A DNA stretch of 64,000 nucleotides from Bog-1198 sp963727045 (GTDB lineage: Bacteria > Pseudomonadota > Gammaproteobacteria > Steroidobacterales > Steroidobacteraceae), in contig CAVSES010000001.1 in assembly GCA_963727045.1 (NCBI GenBank), positions 558,001 through 622,000 on the forward strand. The letters run 5' to 3'. The notes under the pieces are model-generated. The model saw only the letters and a list, made by a program, of their open reading frames with translations, ran no database searches and was not told where the DNA came from. Below, piece by piece: positions 9,401 to 18,134 of this stretch (the first letter of the stretch is position 1; the number at the start of each line of letters is the position of its first letter). The position numbers were made by a program, and so were the translations under genes.

Positions 9401-10466
9401 CGTGTCCATGACGGGGAGCGTCGGGGTGCTTCAGTCCGGCATGCCCGTCGATCTGCGAATCAAGGCCGAGAATGCGCAGCCGCTGGTCAGCAAATTGGTG
9501 ACGGCGAATCTCAATGCGGATTTGCATGTGAGCGGCACCGCGCGCGTGCGGCTCAACATTGCGGGGTCCGTCCATTTGAATCGCACGCTGATCGGGATTC
9601 CCAACAGCCTGCCTCCCAACGTGGCGGTGCTCGACGTTCGCCGGCGGGGCAAGACCGCGCCGCCGGCCGTCGCCGACAAGCCATTGGTGATCGGCCTCGA
9701 CGTGGCGGTCGAAGCGCCCCAGGAATTTCTGGTCCAAGGCCGCGGGCTCGACGCGGAGATGGGCGGCGACCTGCACTTGAGCGGCACGACCGACGCGCCG
9801 CTCGTCAGCGGTGGGTTCGATCTGCAGCGCGGCAGCTTTTCCCTCGCCAGCAGCAGGCTGAATTTCACCGCGGGGCGCGTCAGCTTCAACGGCGCGGGTC
9901 TCAAGGGCAAGATCGATCCGACGTTGGATTTTACCGCCCAGACGACGGTGACGGACGCCACCGCCACCTTGAAGATCACCGGCCTTGCCGATGCTCCGCA
10001 GTTCGAGTTCACGAGCACCCCGCCGTTGCCGCAGGATGAAATCATGGCGCGGCTGCTGTTCGGCACCAATGCCGCCCAGCTCTCGGCGCTGCAGCTCGCG
10101 CAAATCGGCGCCGCGCTCGCATCCTTAAGCGGCGTGGGCGGCGACGGGCTCAATCCGCTGGTCAAGATTCAGAGGAGTTTGGGACTGGACCGCCTGACGG
10201 TCGGCCCCGGAACGACGACCAATACCGGAGCCGGCACGGAAAACTCCGGCGCCAGCATTGCGGCCGGGCGCTACATCTCCAAGCGCATTTATGTCGAAGC
10301 CAAGCAGACGACGCAGGGCACCAGCCAGCTCGAAACGGACATCGACCTGACGAAACACCTGAAGCTGCAGACCAGGCTGGGCAATGGCACCGCCTCGGTC
10401 CAGGGAACCACGCCGGAGAACGATCCGGGCAGCAGCGTGGGCTTGACGTATCAGTTCGAATACTAG
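6486..10466 (+). CDS. tamB: TamB, translocation and assembly module inner-membrane protein
   Basis: 1326 residues. One N-terminal membrane helix (about residues 8-30, ASVVLLIVLLSGAVFI) is followed by more than 1200 residues of periplasmic beta-rich repeat (AsmA-like bridge). The conserved DUF490/TamB domain is at the C-terminus, ending in GLTYQFEY. Members span the periplasm and carry lipid or unfolded outer-membrane protein. Length is normal (about 1250-1350). The start overlaps the tamA stop by one base. The stop is followed by 104 bp before the next gene. Confidence 0.95.
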   Translation: MRRVLKVSAWALASVVLLIVLLSGAVFIAGNTGAGRAMIERLTARLTSGHVSLTGLHGSFPRRLLLDRLELSDDRGVWLSAENVSLDWSPAALLTRRLQIDTLHAAVVDMERLPHSSSSANSAPVSIPHIDAAAVSIDALKIGAQLAGAPATLVARGSAHLRSLQDMVIEAAAHRSDGDGDYDLQLRFDPQRMDATLNLHEPAGGPLENLLQLPGLGALAATASLNGPRASERLDLHIEAGAFHGTAQGTLNLGDLSADLDFAIASPALAPRPDLAWERASVHGRWHGTVKAPRAVGHIEVDRLRLPGGTQLAAFNGDLNADAGKAALHAVISGLKIPGPQPKLLEDSPVTLDASMRLDAATRPLDVSASHRLFALQSSVETASPGKRSATLELRLPNLGELAALAGQEVRGTALVKARLREDGTAVRLTLEAGAALRAGTEVWSGAVGESPTLQLAGALTGSAITLESMKFTGRAASLSASGDLSRAPPGNAKPAPQSLRARFELVVSDLKAVSPALAGTLKGSGTLSGPVTALAGDAQLTSSLAVRGSPSGTLSAVVKVRGLPSAPNGSFTAQGMLDGAPVHLELAMERAQPGSLRALIRRAEWKSAHADGELTVATATAHTRGQLRLQMDELADLKDFIGTDIGGSLAASAMLRPERGATHVQLHFDARDLTAGGFKGNAQVSADGVSDALSFKLDVQMPELHGAKASLSAGGTLNLDARKIVLASAGANYRGQDVRLLSPAQIALTDGVSVDAFKVGAQSAVFQLAGEITPALDVRASLRQVQPSLINAFSPGLLASGTLEARARLKGSLSSPTGQVRLTATDIRMADDAAFGLPSLDLKATAELLGDTANVDARLVAGTASKLTLTGRAPLAAQGALDLKINGGLDIGMINPLLEAHGQHAAGEIDVDATVAGSIAAPQIEGTVNLTKGSLRDYARGAGLSDITAVIVGSAGTLQIKSFTAAAAPGTVSMTGSVGVLQSGMPVDLRIKAENAQPLVSKLVTANLNADLHVSGTARVRLNIAGSVHLNRTLIGIPNSLPPNVAVLDVRRRGKTAPPAVADKPLVIGLDVAVEAPQEFLVQGRGLDAEMGGDLHLSGTTDAPLVSGGFDLQRGSFSLASSRLNFTAGRVSFNGAGLKGKIDPTLDFTAQTTVTDATATLKITGLADAPQFEFTSTPPLPQDEIMARLLFGTNAAQLSALQLAQIGAALASLSGVGGDGLNPLVKIQRSLGLDRLTVGPGTTTNTGAGTENSGASIAAGRYISKRIYVEAKQTTQGTSQLETDIDLTKHLKLQTRLGNGTASVQGTTPENDPGSSVGLTYQFEY

Positions 10467-10570
10467 GAGCCTGCCTCGGGCATTCGGCGGGGGACGCATG
10501 CCAGCAAAATCATCGCAGCGGCCATGCCCGGTGCGCATACAATGCGCTCTTTTGTTCCGGAGATTGATCA

Positions 10571-12220
10571 ATGGCCGCCACTATTCGACTCCTGCTGGGC
10601 ACGTCTTTATTGGGCGCGGCGCTTGCCGCGACCCCATCCTCGGGCGCCGAGAAGGTGCCGCCGCGCGATGCGCCGGATACCAAGATCTCGGTGGTTCCGG
10701 AGCCCACTGAATCGCCGCGATACCTGCACGATGAGTCCAAGGTCACACAAGGGTCGATAACCATCGCCGGGCGCTCGATCGGCTACCAGTCCGAGGCCGG
10801 AATTCTGGTTGTTCACGTGAAGGATCCGATGGATGACGACGCACCGCCGCTGCGCGAGGACAAGAGTCCACCGCCGCCCCAGCCCCCCGAAGCCGGAATG
10901 TCGTACGTCGCATACTTTCACGGCGACAAGGAGGACGGCCGCCGGCCCATCACGTTTCTCTACAACGGCGGACCGGGTTCTTCAACGGTCTGGCTGCACA
11001 TGGGGGCTTTCGGTCCGAAGCGGGTGGTGACGGCGGACGACACGCACAGCCCGGCTGCTCCGTATCGGCTCGTCGACAACGAATACAGCCTTCTCGATGC
11101 GAGCGATCTGGTGTTCATCGATGCGCCGGGAACGGGATTTGGTCACCTGCGCGGCACCGACAAGGAGAAGGCCTTCTACGGCGTCGACCAGGATGCGCAT
11201 GCGTTCGCCAATTTCATCGTCGAATTCCTGTCGCGGCACAATCGATGGAATTCCCCGAAATATCTGTTCGGGGAGAGCTACGGAACCACCCGTTCGGCGG
11301 CGCTCGCCAATATCCTGCAGAAGGAAAAATCCCTGGACTTGAACGGCGTCATCCTGCTGTCGCAAATTCTGAACTTCGACACCAGCGTGGACCAGCCGCA
11401 GTTCAATCCGGGGGTGGACCTGCCGTATGCGCTGGCTCTGCCGACGTACACAGCCACGGCTTGGTATCACCACAAGCTTCCCAATCAGCCGGCCGCGCTC
11501 GAACCTCTACTGAGAGAAGTGGAGGCATTCGCGCTGACCGACTATCTGCAGGCGCTGGCGGCGGGATCGACCTTGAGCGCCGAGCGCAAATCGGAAGTCG
11601 CCGCTCGTCTGCACGGTTACACCGGACTCCCGGCCGACTACATCGAGCGCGCCAATTTGCGGGTCAACGGCGGGGAATTCGAAAAGACCCTGATGGGAAG
11701 CGACGTGACGACCGGCCGGCTCGACACCCGTTTTGCGGGTCCCACCATCGACCCGATGAGCAAGGAGGCCGATTACGATCCGCAGGCGGCCGCGATTTCC
11801 TCGGCCTACGTGTCGGCATTCAATGATTACGTTCGAACGGTGCTCAAATTCGGCGACCGAAAGACCTACAAGCCGTTCGTCGACTTGGACAAGCTGTGGG
11901 ACATGCTGCATCAACCGCCGGGATCGGAAACCAAGGTCCCGGGTCCCATCAACGTCATTCCGGACCTGGCCGTCGCCATGAAGCAGAACCCGAATCTCAA
12001 GGTTCAACTCAACGGCGGCTACTACGATCTTGCCACGCCGTATTTTGCCGCGGTGTACGAGCTGCGTCAGCTGCCCATCCAGAGTGCGCTTCAAGGCAAT
12101 ATCGAGATGCACTTCTACACCTCCGGACACATGGTTTACGCGCACGAACCCGATCTGAAGGCCTTGCACGCCAATGTGGCGGCGTTCATCGAGAAGACCA
12201 GGGGCGGCGCGGGCAAATGA
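10571..12220 (+). CDS. S10-family serine carboxypeptidase-like peptidase, exported
   Basis: 549 residues. A signal peptide (LLLGTSLLGAALAATPSSGA) indicates export. The alpha/beta-hydrolase triad of family S10 is complete: oxyanion-side motif YNGGPGSSTVWLHMGAFGP (about 135-153), nucleophile in FGESYGTTR (about 235-243), Asp in NGGYYDLATP (about 480) and His in SGHMVYAHEP (about 520). S10 enzymes remove C-terminal residues at acid pH. Bacterial members are usually periplasmic or secreted. A GGAG 8 bases before the ATG supports the start. It is probably monocistronic: the next gene is convergent. Confidence 0.92.
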   Translation: MAATIRLLLGTSLLGAALAATPSSGAEKVPPRDAPDTKISVVPEPTESPRYLHDESKVTQGSITIAGRSIGYQSEAGILVVHVKDPMDDDAPPLREDKSPPPPQPPEAGMSYVAYFHGDKEDGRRPITFLYNGGPGSSTVWLHMGAFGPKRVVTADDTHSPAAPYRLVDNEYSLLDASDLVFIDAPGTGFGHLRGTDKEKAFYGVDQDAHAFANFIVEFLSRHNRWNSPKYLFGESYGTTRSAALANILQKEKSLDLNGVILLSQILNFDTSVDQPQFNPGVDLPYALALPTYTATAWYHHKLPNQPAALEPLLREVEAFALTDYLQALAAGSTLSAERKSEVAARLHGYTGLPADYIERANLRVNGGEFEKTLMGSDVTTGRLDTRFAGPTIDPMSKEADYDPQAAAISSAYVSAFNDYVRTVLKFGDRKTYKPFVDLDKLWDMLHQPPGSETKVPGPINVIPDLAVAMKQNPNLKVQLNGGYYDLATPYFAAVYELRQLPIQSALQGNIEMHFYTSGHMVYAHEPDLKALHANVAAFIEKTRGGAGK

Positions 12221-12227
12221 GCGTCGG

Positions 12228-12785
12228 CTAGCGGTCGGCCTGCTTTTGCTTGATGGCATGCATCAGCGCATGTGCATCCGCGGGCTTCGTCATCTCCGCC
12301 ACTTCCGAATCCTGGCGGCCGCGCAGCGCGGTCAGTTCGCGCTGCAATTCGTCGACGATCTGCAGAATCTTCGTCACCTTCTGCTCGCTCAGAAGGTTGA
12401 TCTGCAAATCGAGGTGCGAGCGGTGCTCGGCGACGTGCGCCATCCGGTTCTGGCGGATGAGCACCGCAACCGTGAGCAAGAGAGCATTGGAACTCACGAG
12501 TCCCTGCAGCCAAAAGAACGGAGGTTCGTCGATCGGATGCAATCCGGCATGGGCCGCCCATGCGTTGCCCAGCATCCAGGCGGCGATGAAAACGAGCGCG
12601 AACGCAAAATAGGCCGGGCTGCCGAAGAATCCGCTGATGCGCTCGATGATGAGTTGTATGCCGGAAATCTCGGCGTCTTCACCGGCTTCGAAGCGGGTGA
12701 GCAGCTCGAGGTTGCCCTTGGCCGAGGCCGACAGATTGGCCGCCGGTGCATCGGCCTCTTGGAATTGCGGGGGTGGAGTTTCCAT
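12228..12785 (-). CDS. DUF1003 membrane protein
   Basis: 185 residues from the ATG at 12785; a GTG 18 codons upstream (12839) is also in frame but has no visible ribosome site. Two membrane helices in the middle (about residues 62-81, AYFAFALVFIAAWMLGNAW, and about 93-112, LVSSNALLLTVAVLIRQN) are separated by HPIDEPPFFWLQ. This is the signature layout of DUF1003. A C-terminal coiled coil follows (LSEQKVTKILQIVDELQREL). Function is unknown in the family. The gene is divergent from the PQQ dehydrogenase and shares the region with a 28-bp palindrome. Confidence 0.9.
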   Translation of the reverse strand: METPPPQFQEADAPAANLSASAKGNLELLTRFEAGEDAEISGIQLIIERISGFFGSPAYFAFALVFIAAWMLGNAWAAHAGLHPIDEPPFFWLQGLVSSNALLLTVAVLIRQNRMAHVAEHRSHLDLQINLLSEQKVTKILQIVDELQRELTALRGRQDSEVAEMTKPADAHALMHAIKQKQADR

Positions 12786-12840
12786 GGCGGTTCTGACCGC
12801 ACCTGCGCTACCGGAGTTCGCCGCTGAACAATCCGGCACT

Positions 12841-12868
12841 CATCGTGTAGGCGGCCGCCTACACGATG
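12841..12868. repeat. 28-bp perfect palindrome in a divergent promoter region
   Basis: Each half reads CATCGTGTAGGCGG, and the second half is its exact reverse complement with no spacer. It lies between the minus-strand DUF1003 gene and the plus-strand PQQ dehydrogenase, about 35 bp before the leader ORF described next. It has no T-tract, so a Rho-independent terminator is unlikely. A dimeric regulator site, or an RNA hairpin at the 5' end of either transcript, are the main possibilities. Confidence 0.6.
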
Positions 12869-12903
12869 CCCGCCGTTCCGCGGTGGACGTCGGAGAAGCG
12901 CCA

Positions 12904-12963
12904 ATGAAATACTTGGGTGATTCAAATTGCATTCAGGAACGGGTATGCAGGGCAAATTCTTGA
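12904..12963 (+). CDS. Possible 19-residue leader peptide overlapping the PQQ dehydrogenase start
   Basis: An ATG preceded by a strong GGAGAAG (12892-12898, 5-base spacer) opens MKYLGDSNCIQERVCRANS and stops at 12963. That is inside the next gene, whose start is at 12945 in another frame. The ribosome site is better than random and the overlap would couple translation of the two. The peptide has no similarity I recognise; it could also be chance. Confidence 0.3.
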   Translation: MKYLGDSNCIQERVCRANS

Positions 12964-14543
12964 GGTTGGCCGCGGCCGCAGGCTTGCTGTGTTGTCCCGT
13001 CCTGGTGCATCCGGCTTCAGCATTGAAGGACTGGCCGAGCTACAACAACACTCTGACGTCCGAACGTTATTCCACGCTCGACGCAATCGACTCGAAAAAT
13101 GTGTCCGGACTCAAAGTCATCTGCAGCTTCGACACCGGCGAACAAGTGGCGTTCCAAACCGGTCTCATCGAAGTGGACGGCGCGCTCTTCGGGACCACGG
13201 AGCACGACACCTTTTCCATCGACGCGAACAACTGCAAGCAGAATTGGCGCGCCCACGCAGAGTTCGCCTCGGGCGACCTCAAGGTCAACCGCGGGCTCGC
13301 GTTGCTCGACGGCAGGGTCTTCCGGGGCACGGCCGACGGCCGCGTCATCGCCTACACGGCAAAGAATGGCAAACCCATCTGGTCGACGGCCATTGCGGAC
13401 GCGGCAAGGGGCGAGTCGGTTCCCGCGGCCCCCATTGCATGGAACGGGCTTGTCTTCATCGGCAACGCGGGCGGAGACAACAAGGGCGTGAAGGGCCGGA
13501 TGTACGCCCTGGATGCCGCGACCGGCCGCATCGTTTGGGAGTTCTACATGGTGCCGAAGGCACCCACAGATGCGGCGCGCGGACCGCAGGCCCCGGGCGC
13601 GGCACCGAATGCAACGTGGAGGAACGCGAAGGGCATACCCGTGACGGGCGGCGCCACGTGGACGTCGTATTCATTGGATCCGGTCACGGGGCTCTTGTAC
13701 GTGCCGGGCGGCAACCCGGCTCCGGATTTCGCCAAGGCGTCCCGCGAGGGTGAGAATCTATATGCCAGTTCGATCGTGGTCCTCGATGCCAAAACGGGCG
13801 CCTACAAGAAACATTTTCAATTGGTGAAGCGTGATTTTCACGACTGGGACATCTCGAGCGCTCCGGTGCTGTTCCTGAGCGGGAAAGGTCATCGGATGCT
13901 GGCCGAAGCGCCAAAAGACGGGCATCTGTATCTGATCGATCTGAATGACGGCCGCATGTTGTACAGGAAGCCGGTCACCACCGTGTCGAACGCAGAAGCG
14001 GCGATGACGGCCCAGGGGACGCGATTTTGCCCGGGTTCGCAGGGCGGAGCGGAGTGGAATGGCGCCGCATTCGACCCCGGAAACAATCTCATCTTCACCG
14101 GCGAGGTCGACTGGTGTACGACAGTGCGCATGGCGCCCGCCGCGTCTCTCGCGGGTGCGCCGTCCGGCAAACCGTGGAGCGGCGCGACCGGGGGATTCGG
14201 TCAGCAAGACGATCCAAAGCAATGGGGCGGTTGGATGACGGCGACTGCTGCCGATACCGGCGAACGCAAATGGCAGTTCCGCGCGCCGTTTCCGTTGTTG
14301 GGGGGCGTGACTCCGACCAGCGGCGGGCTGCTGCTGTTCGGCGACATGGGCGGGAATTTCTACGCCTTCGAAGCGGCGAGCGGCAAGAAATTGTGGTCGA
14401 CGAATCTCGGCGGCGCGATCGGCGGCGGGATCATCAGCTACGACAGCGGTCAGGGCCAGAAGATCGCGGTCGCCGCCGGCATGACGTCGCCGATCTGGCC
14501 GACGCCCAAGATCAACGGCAAGGTGGTTGTGTTCGGACTATGA
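12945..14543 (+). CDS. PQQ-type beta-propeller dehydrogenase, periplasmic
   Basis: 532 residues from the ATG at 12945, fixed by AGGA six bases upstream. A signal peptide (LAAAAGLLCCPVLVHPASA) is followed by propeller repeats of the PQQ alcohol dehydrogenase type, such as NRGLALLDGRVFRGTADG and YALDAATGRIVWEFY. Likely cofactor/metal residues by family comparison are Asn in GGNPAP (Ca ligand) and Asp in FHDWDISS (catalytic base). The usual Glu ligand is Asp in GNAGGDNKG. The residue two after the catalytic Asp is Ser, so the lanthanide-type Asp is absent. There is no CxxCH haem site. Shorter than typical ADHs (about 600). Substrate unknown. Confidence 0.85.
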   Translation: MQGKFLRLAAAAGLLCCPVLVHPASALKDWPSYNNTLTSERYSTLDAIDSKNVSGLKVICSFDTGEQVAFQTGLIEVDGALFGTTEHDTFSIDANNCKQNWRAHAEFASGDLKVNRGLALLDGRVFRGTADGRVIAYTAKNGKPIWSTAIADAARGESVPAAPIAWNGLVFIGNAGGDNKGVKGRMYALDAATGRIVWEFYMVPKAPTDAARGPQAPGAAPNATWRNAKGIPVTGGATWTSYSLDPVTGLLYVPGGNPAPDFAKASREGENLYASSIVVLDAKTGAYKKHFQLVKRDFHDWDISSAPVLFLSGKGHRMLAEAPKDGHLYLIDLNDGRMLYRKPVTTVSNAEAAMTAQGTRFCPGSQGGAEWNGAAFDPGNNLIFTGEVDWCTTVRMAPAASLAGAPSGKPWSGATGGFGQQDDPKQWGGWMTATAADTGERKWQFRAPFPLLGGVTPTSGGLLLFGDMGGNFYAFEAASGKKLWSTNLGGAIGGGIISYDSGQGQKIAVAAGMTSPIWPTPKINGKVVVFGL

Positions 14544-14607
14544 GGATGCTCGCGCGGCGCACACCTCGCGCATTGGCGCCGTAATTGGCGCTGCGCGCTG
14601 TCCCCTC

Positions 14608-14790
14608 TCATGTTTTCTGCCTGCGGCCGCGCCAAAGCTCCTCGATCTGCGCCAGCCATTGCTGCACCGGTTGAAACGCGGCGGGGTGCACGCTGTAGAC
14701 GCGGCCGGCCCGCCTCGGCTTGTGCAGGAGGATGCGAATCATTTCGCGGCGGGACGCATCGGACAGCGCGGCGAATGCCGCGTCCAGCCC
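14608..14790 (-). pseudogene. Remnant of an ArsR/SmtB-family regulator with internal deletion
   Basis: Translating the minus strand from about 14787 gives LDAAFAALSDASRREMIRILL, the opening helices of ArsR-family regulators. It runs straight into GRVYSVHPAAFQPVQQWL and EELWRGRRQKT, their usual C-terminal part, then a TGA at 14608-14610. The recognition helix-turn-helix and first wing (about 35-40 residues) are missing, and no start codon lies in frame upstream. It accounts for most of the 345-bp gap between the PQQ gene and the permease. Nothing else was seen there. Confidence 0.6.
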
Positions 14791-14888
14791 GGGCCTGGCG
14801 GACCGGTAACCCGCATTCGAGGCCCGCTCAGCGCCCGGGCCGGCCTGATGTTAGTATTTTCGCCGGTGCTTGAAACGACGGTGCGTAC

Positions 14889-16314
14889 ATGGCCGCAAGA
14901 TTTCGTGAGTTGATGATCGAGAAGCGGTCGATCGACTACGTGCCGATCCGCGAACGGCACGGGAAAGTCTGGCACCTGTGGCCGGTGTGGTTTTCCGGCG
15001 ACGCGCATCTCGCGACGGTCGCAACCGGCGTGGTCGGCATCGCTCTCGGCGGACATCTACTGTGGATGGCGATCGCGGTGTTCTTCGGATGTGCGTTCGG
15101 CACGTTCTTCATGGCATTTCATTCGACTCAAGGTCCGCAGCTCGGGCTCCCGCAGATGATCCAATCCCGGCCGCAGTTCGGCTACGTGGGCGCCCTGCTG
15201 GTGTGGGGGGTCGCACTCATCGCCTACATCGGCTTCAATGCTTTCAATCAAATCCTGGCGGCGCAGACCGTATTGTCCTTGTACGGCGGCGATTCGGACC
15301 TCACGATGCTGGCATTCACCGTCCTGTCGGTGTCGCTGGCCGTGGTCGGCTACGACCTGATCCATCTTGCGCAGCGCTGGGTCGCATATGTGTTGATCGC
15401 GGCGCTGCTGGTCTTCACGGTGGCCGTGCTCTCGAGGATGCAGCTTCCGGCGAAGGAAATCACGTTGCGCGGTTTTCTCCCGGTGCCGTTCCTGGCGCAA
15501 TTCTTCGCGGCCGCCTCGTACCAGATTGCATGGTCGATCTACGTGTCCGACTATTCGCGCTACCTGCCGCGCGACGTCGGGGTCGGCGCTTCGTTTTGGT
15601 GGACTTATCTCGGGGCCTTCGTCGGGGGAACCTGGATGATGCTGCTCGGCACTCTGTCCGCCGCGCTGTATCCGACGCTGGAAGTGGCGGCGGCGCTGCG
15701 GACCGCGGCCGATGCGGTATTGCCCGGATTCGGCAAGCCGCTGCTGCTCTGCTCGCTGCTCGGGCTCGTCACCATCACGTCGCTCAATTATTACGGCGCC
15801 TCGCTGACGCTGCTCAGCGTCATGGACTCTCTCAAGACCAGCCGGCCGACGGTGCCCAAGCGCCTGCTGACGCTCCTCATATCGACGGTGGTTGCAACCG
15901 GGCTGGCGCTTGCGTCGTCGCAGAACTTCGTGGAGAAATTCGGCGAATTCCTCGCGGTGCTGCTTGTATCTTTTCACACCGTGGACCGCGATCAATCTCG
16001 TGGATTTCTACCTCATTCGCAAAGGCCATTATTCGGTGCGCGAGATATTCAATTCGCGGGGCATGTACGGCCGGTGGAACTGGCGAGGATTGTGGGCCTA
16101 CGGAATCGGATTCATCGCCATGGTCCCCTTCTTCAGCACCGAGCACTACAAGGGGCCGGTGGCGAAGGCGCTCGGCGGCGCCGATATCGCCATGCTGATC
16201 GGTCTGCCGGTATCCGCCCTCGTGTACATGGCCGCGTGCCGGTCGCTCGACGTCGCGGCGGATCGCCGCCGTGCGCATGATGCGGACCTGGGATTGGATC
16301 CCGACGCCGCCTAG
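14889..16314 (+). pseudogene. NCS1 cytosine/purine permease, interrupted by one frameshift
   Basis: The frame from the ATG at 14889 encodes an NCS1 transporter (VWHLWPVWFSGDAHLATVATG near the start, about 10 membrane helices, SYQIAWSIYVSDYSRYLP in the middle). At about 15963-15966 the reading changes. In the first frame LAVLL runs into unrelated sequence, while the +1 frame continues with the family motif YLFTPWTAINLVDFYLIRKG to a stop at 16314. One extra T in CTGCTTGTA explains it. About 475 residues when joined, a normal length. The gene may be a genuine pseudogene or a sequence error, since three neighbours have the same defect. Confidence 0.85.
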
Positions 16315-16336
16315 GAGCGCGTCTTCAGACTGGTTC

Positions 16337-17285
16337 CTAGGGCGCGGTATTCAGGAATCCGTTGATGACCTGCGCGACGCCGCGCGGATCCTCCCAAAAT
16401 GGGTTGTGGCCGAGGCCCTCGAAGATCTTGACCCGGGCCTTCGGCAGCGCATTGCGCAGGGACTGCCGAACGTCTTCTTCCATGATCGGATCGTTGCTGC
16501 CCCAGATGAGCAGCGTCGGCGCCTTGAGCCGGGGCAGGGTGCTCTGCAGATCGCCGAAGGCAGTTCCGGCGGGCAGTGCTTGATCGAGCACCGCGAGCCA
16601 GACGCGCAGTGGAATGCCGGCGGCGTCCTTGCGCTGCCGGCGAATGAAATCAGGATCCACCGGCGTCGGCGAGTCCCACCAGGCGATCATGAAGGGCGAG
16701 TCCGGCTCGATCGGCTCCTTGAGCTTGCGGATCTCGGCGGCAAAATCGAATTTGCGGCGCCTTGCGCGGAGGGCCCGGAGGCGTGCCGCCCGTGGAGGAG
16801 ATGAGGACGACGTGCGCGGTCCGCTCCGGCCAGTACTCGGCAAAGGTTTGGGCGATGATGCTGCCCAGAGAATGTCCGACGATGTCCGCTTTGCGCACGC
16901 CGAGCGCGTCCAGGAGCAGCTTGATGTCGTAGGCGAAGTCGAGCCGGGTATAGCAGCACTCCGGCTTGCTCGAGCCGCCGTGTCCGCGGATGTCCACCAG
17001 GATCAGGCGATAGCGCTTCGACAAATACGGCAGCATGGGCACCCAGTCGCGCGCGTTGTCGGTGTAGCCATGGATCAACACGACGGCGGGTCCCGACCGC
17101 TCGCCCATGTCGATGTAGGCCAGTGACTCGCCGTCGGGCAGCGCGATCGACTTCTTGCTCGAATCGAACGCGTCGAGATCGATTTGCAGGCGCGCAGCGG
17201 TCCGCGCGGGCGCCGTCGCGGGTTGTGCACGCCGCGAGGTTGTGCCGCGGCGGCGATGCATGAGATTGCAGGCCGGTACAAGCAT
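16337..17285 (-). pseudogene. Alpha/beta hydrolase, interrupted by one frameshift
   Basis: The N-terminal part, from an ATG at 17285, contains VVLIHGYTDNARDWVPML, the oxyanion HG and the nucleophile elbow GHSLGS. The C-terminal part lies in another frame: EIRKLKEPIEPDSPFMIAWW, the Asp region LLIWGSNDPIMEED and the His in GLGHNPFWEDP. The switch falls near 16755-16765. There CAAATTC would need one A fewer to join APQ to FDFAAEI. All triad residues exist across the two halves. N-terminal residues before about 30 are ill-defined. It is last in a minus-strand run after the ABC permease. Confidence 0.8.
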
Positions 17286-17345
17286 TCCAATAAAGCGCGA
17301 GGAGCGTTCGAGGGCGAGTATGCACGTGAGTCATGCCGGGGCGCG

Positions 17346-18134
17346 CTAATTCTTCAGCCGAAATCCGGTCTTGAACACCCACGCCACCACGGCCAGGCAG
17401 AGCCCGAGGAAGCCCACGGTCATGCTCATGCTGATGCCGACGCTCACATCGGCGGTGCCGTAGAAACTCCAGCGAAAGCCACTGATCAAGTACACGATCG
17501 GGTTGAAGAGGCTGAAAGTCCGCCACGCGGGCGGCAGCATGTCGATCGAATAAAACGCGCCCCCGAGGAAGGTGAGGGGCGTGATGATCAGCATGGGAAT
17601 GAACTGCAGCTGCTCGAATCCCTTCGCCAGGATGCCGATGATGAATCCGAACAGGCTGAATGTGAACGCGGTCAACAGCAAGAAGGCGATCATCCAGCCC
17701 GGATGCAGAATTCTGATCGGCACGAAAAACGACGCCGTGATGAGGATGGTTGCGCCCAGAACCACGGATTTGCTGGCGGCCGCGCCCACATAGGCGATGA
17801 CGATCTCGACATAGGATACGGGAGCGGAAAGCAGTTCGTAGATCGTGCCGGTGAATTTTGGAAAATAGATCCCGAAGGAGGCGTTGGACAGGCTCTCGGT
17901 GAACAAGGCCAGCATGATCAGCCCCGGGACGATGAATGCGCCGTAACTGACGCCGCCTGCCGTGGACAGGCGAGAGCCGATGGCCGCTCCGAACACCACG
18001 AAGTACAGCGAAGTGGTGAGGACCGGCGTCACCAGGCTTTGAACCAAGGTGCGAAGCGAGCGCGCGATCTCGAACTTGTAGATTGCCCAGACGCCGTGGC
18101 GATTGAATTCGATGCGCGACAGGAAGCCCATCAT
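17346..18134 (-). CDS. ABC-2 type transporter permease
   Basis: 262 residues starting at the ATG at 18134, which overlaps the ATPase stop (ATGA). Six membrane helices: SLVTPVLTTSLYFVVFGAAI, FIVPGLIMLALF, VVLGATILITASFF, MIAFLLLTAFTFSLFGFIIG, IPMLIITPLTFLGGAFYS and GFLGLCLAVVAWVF. The ABC2_membrane pattern (GGAFYSIDMLPPAW, then FNPIVYLISGFRW) is clear. It resembles YadH-type exporters. It would pair with the upstream ATPase in an inner-membrane exporter; substrate unknown. The reading frame itself is intact, unlike its partner. Confidence 0.92.
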   Translation of the reverse strand: MMGFLSRIEFNRHGVWAIYKFEIARSLRTLVQSLVTPVLTTSLYFVVFGAAIGSRLSTAGGVSYGAFIVPGLIMLALFTESLSNASFGIYFPKFTGTIYELLSAPVSYVEIVIAYVGAAASKSVVLGATILITASFFVPIRILHPGWMIAFLLLTAFTFSLFGFIIGILAKGFEQLQFIPMLIITPLTFLGGAFYSIDMLPPAWRTFSLFNPIVYLISGFRWSFYGTADVSVGISMSMTVGFLGLCLAVVAWVFKTGFRLKN

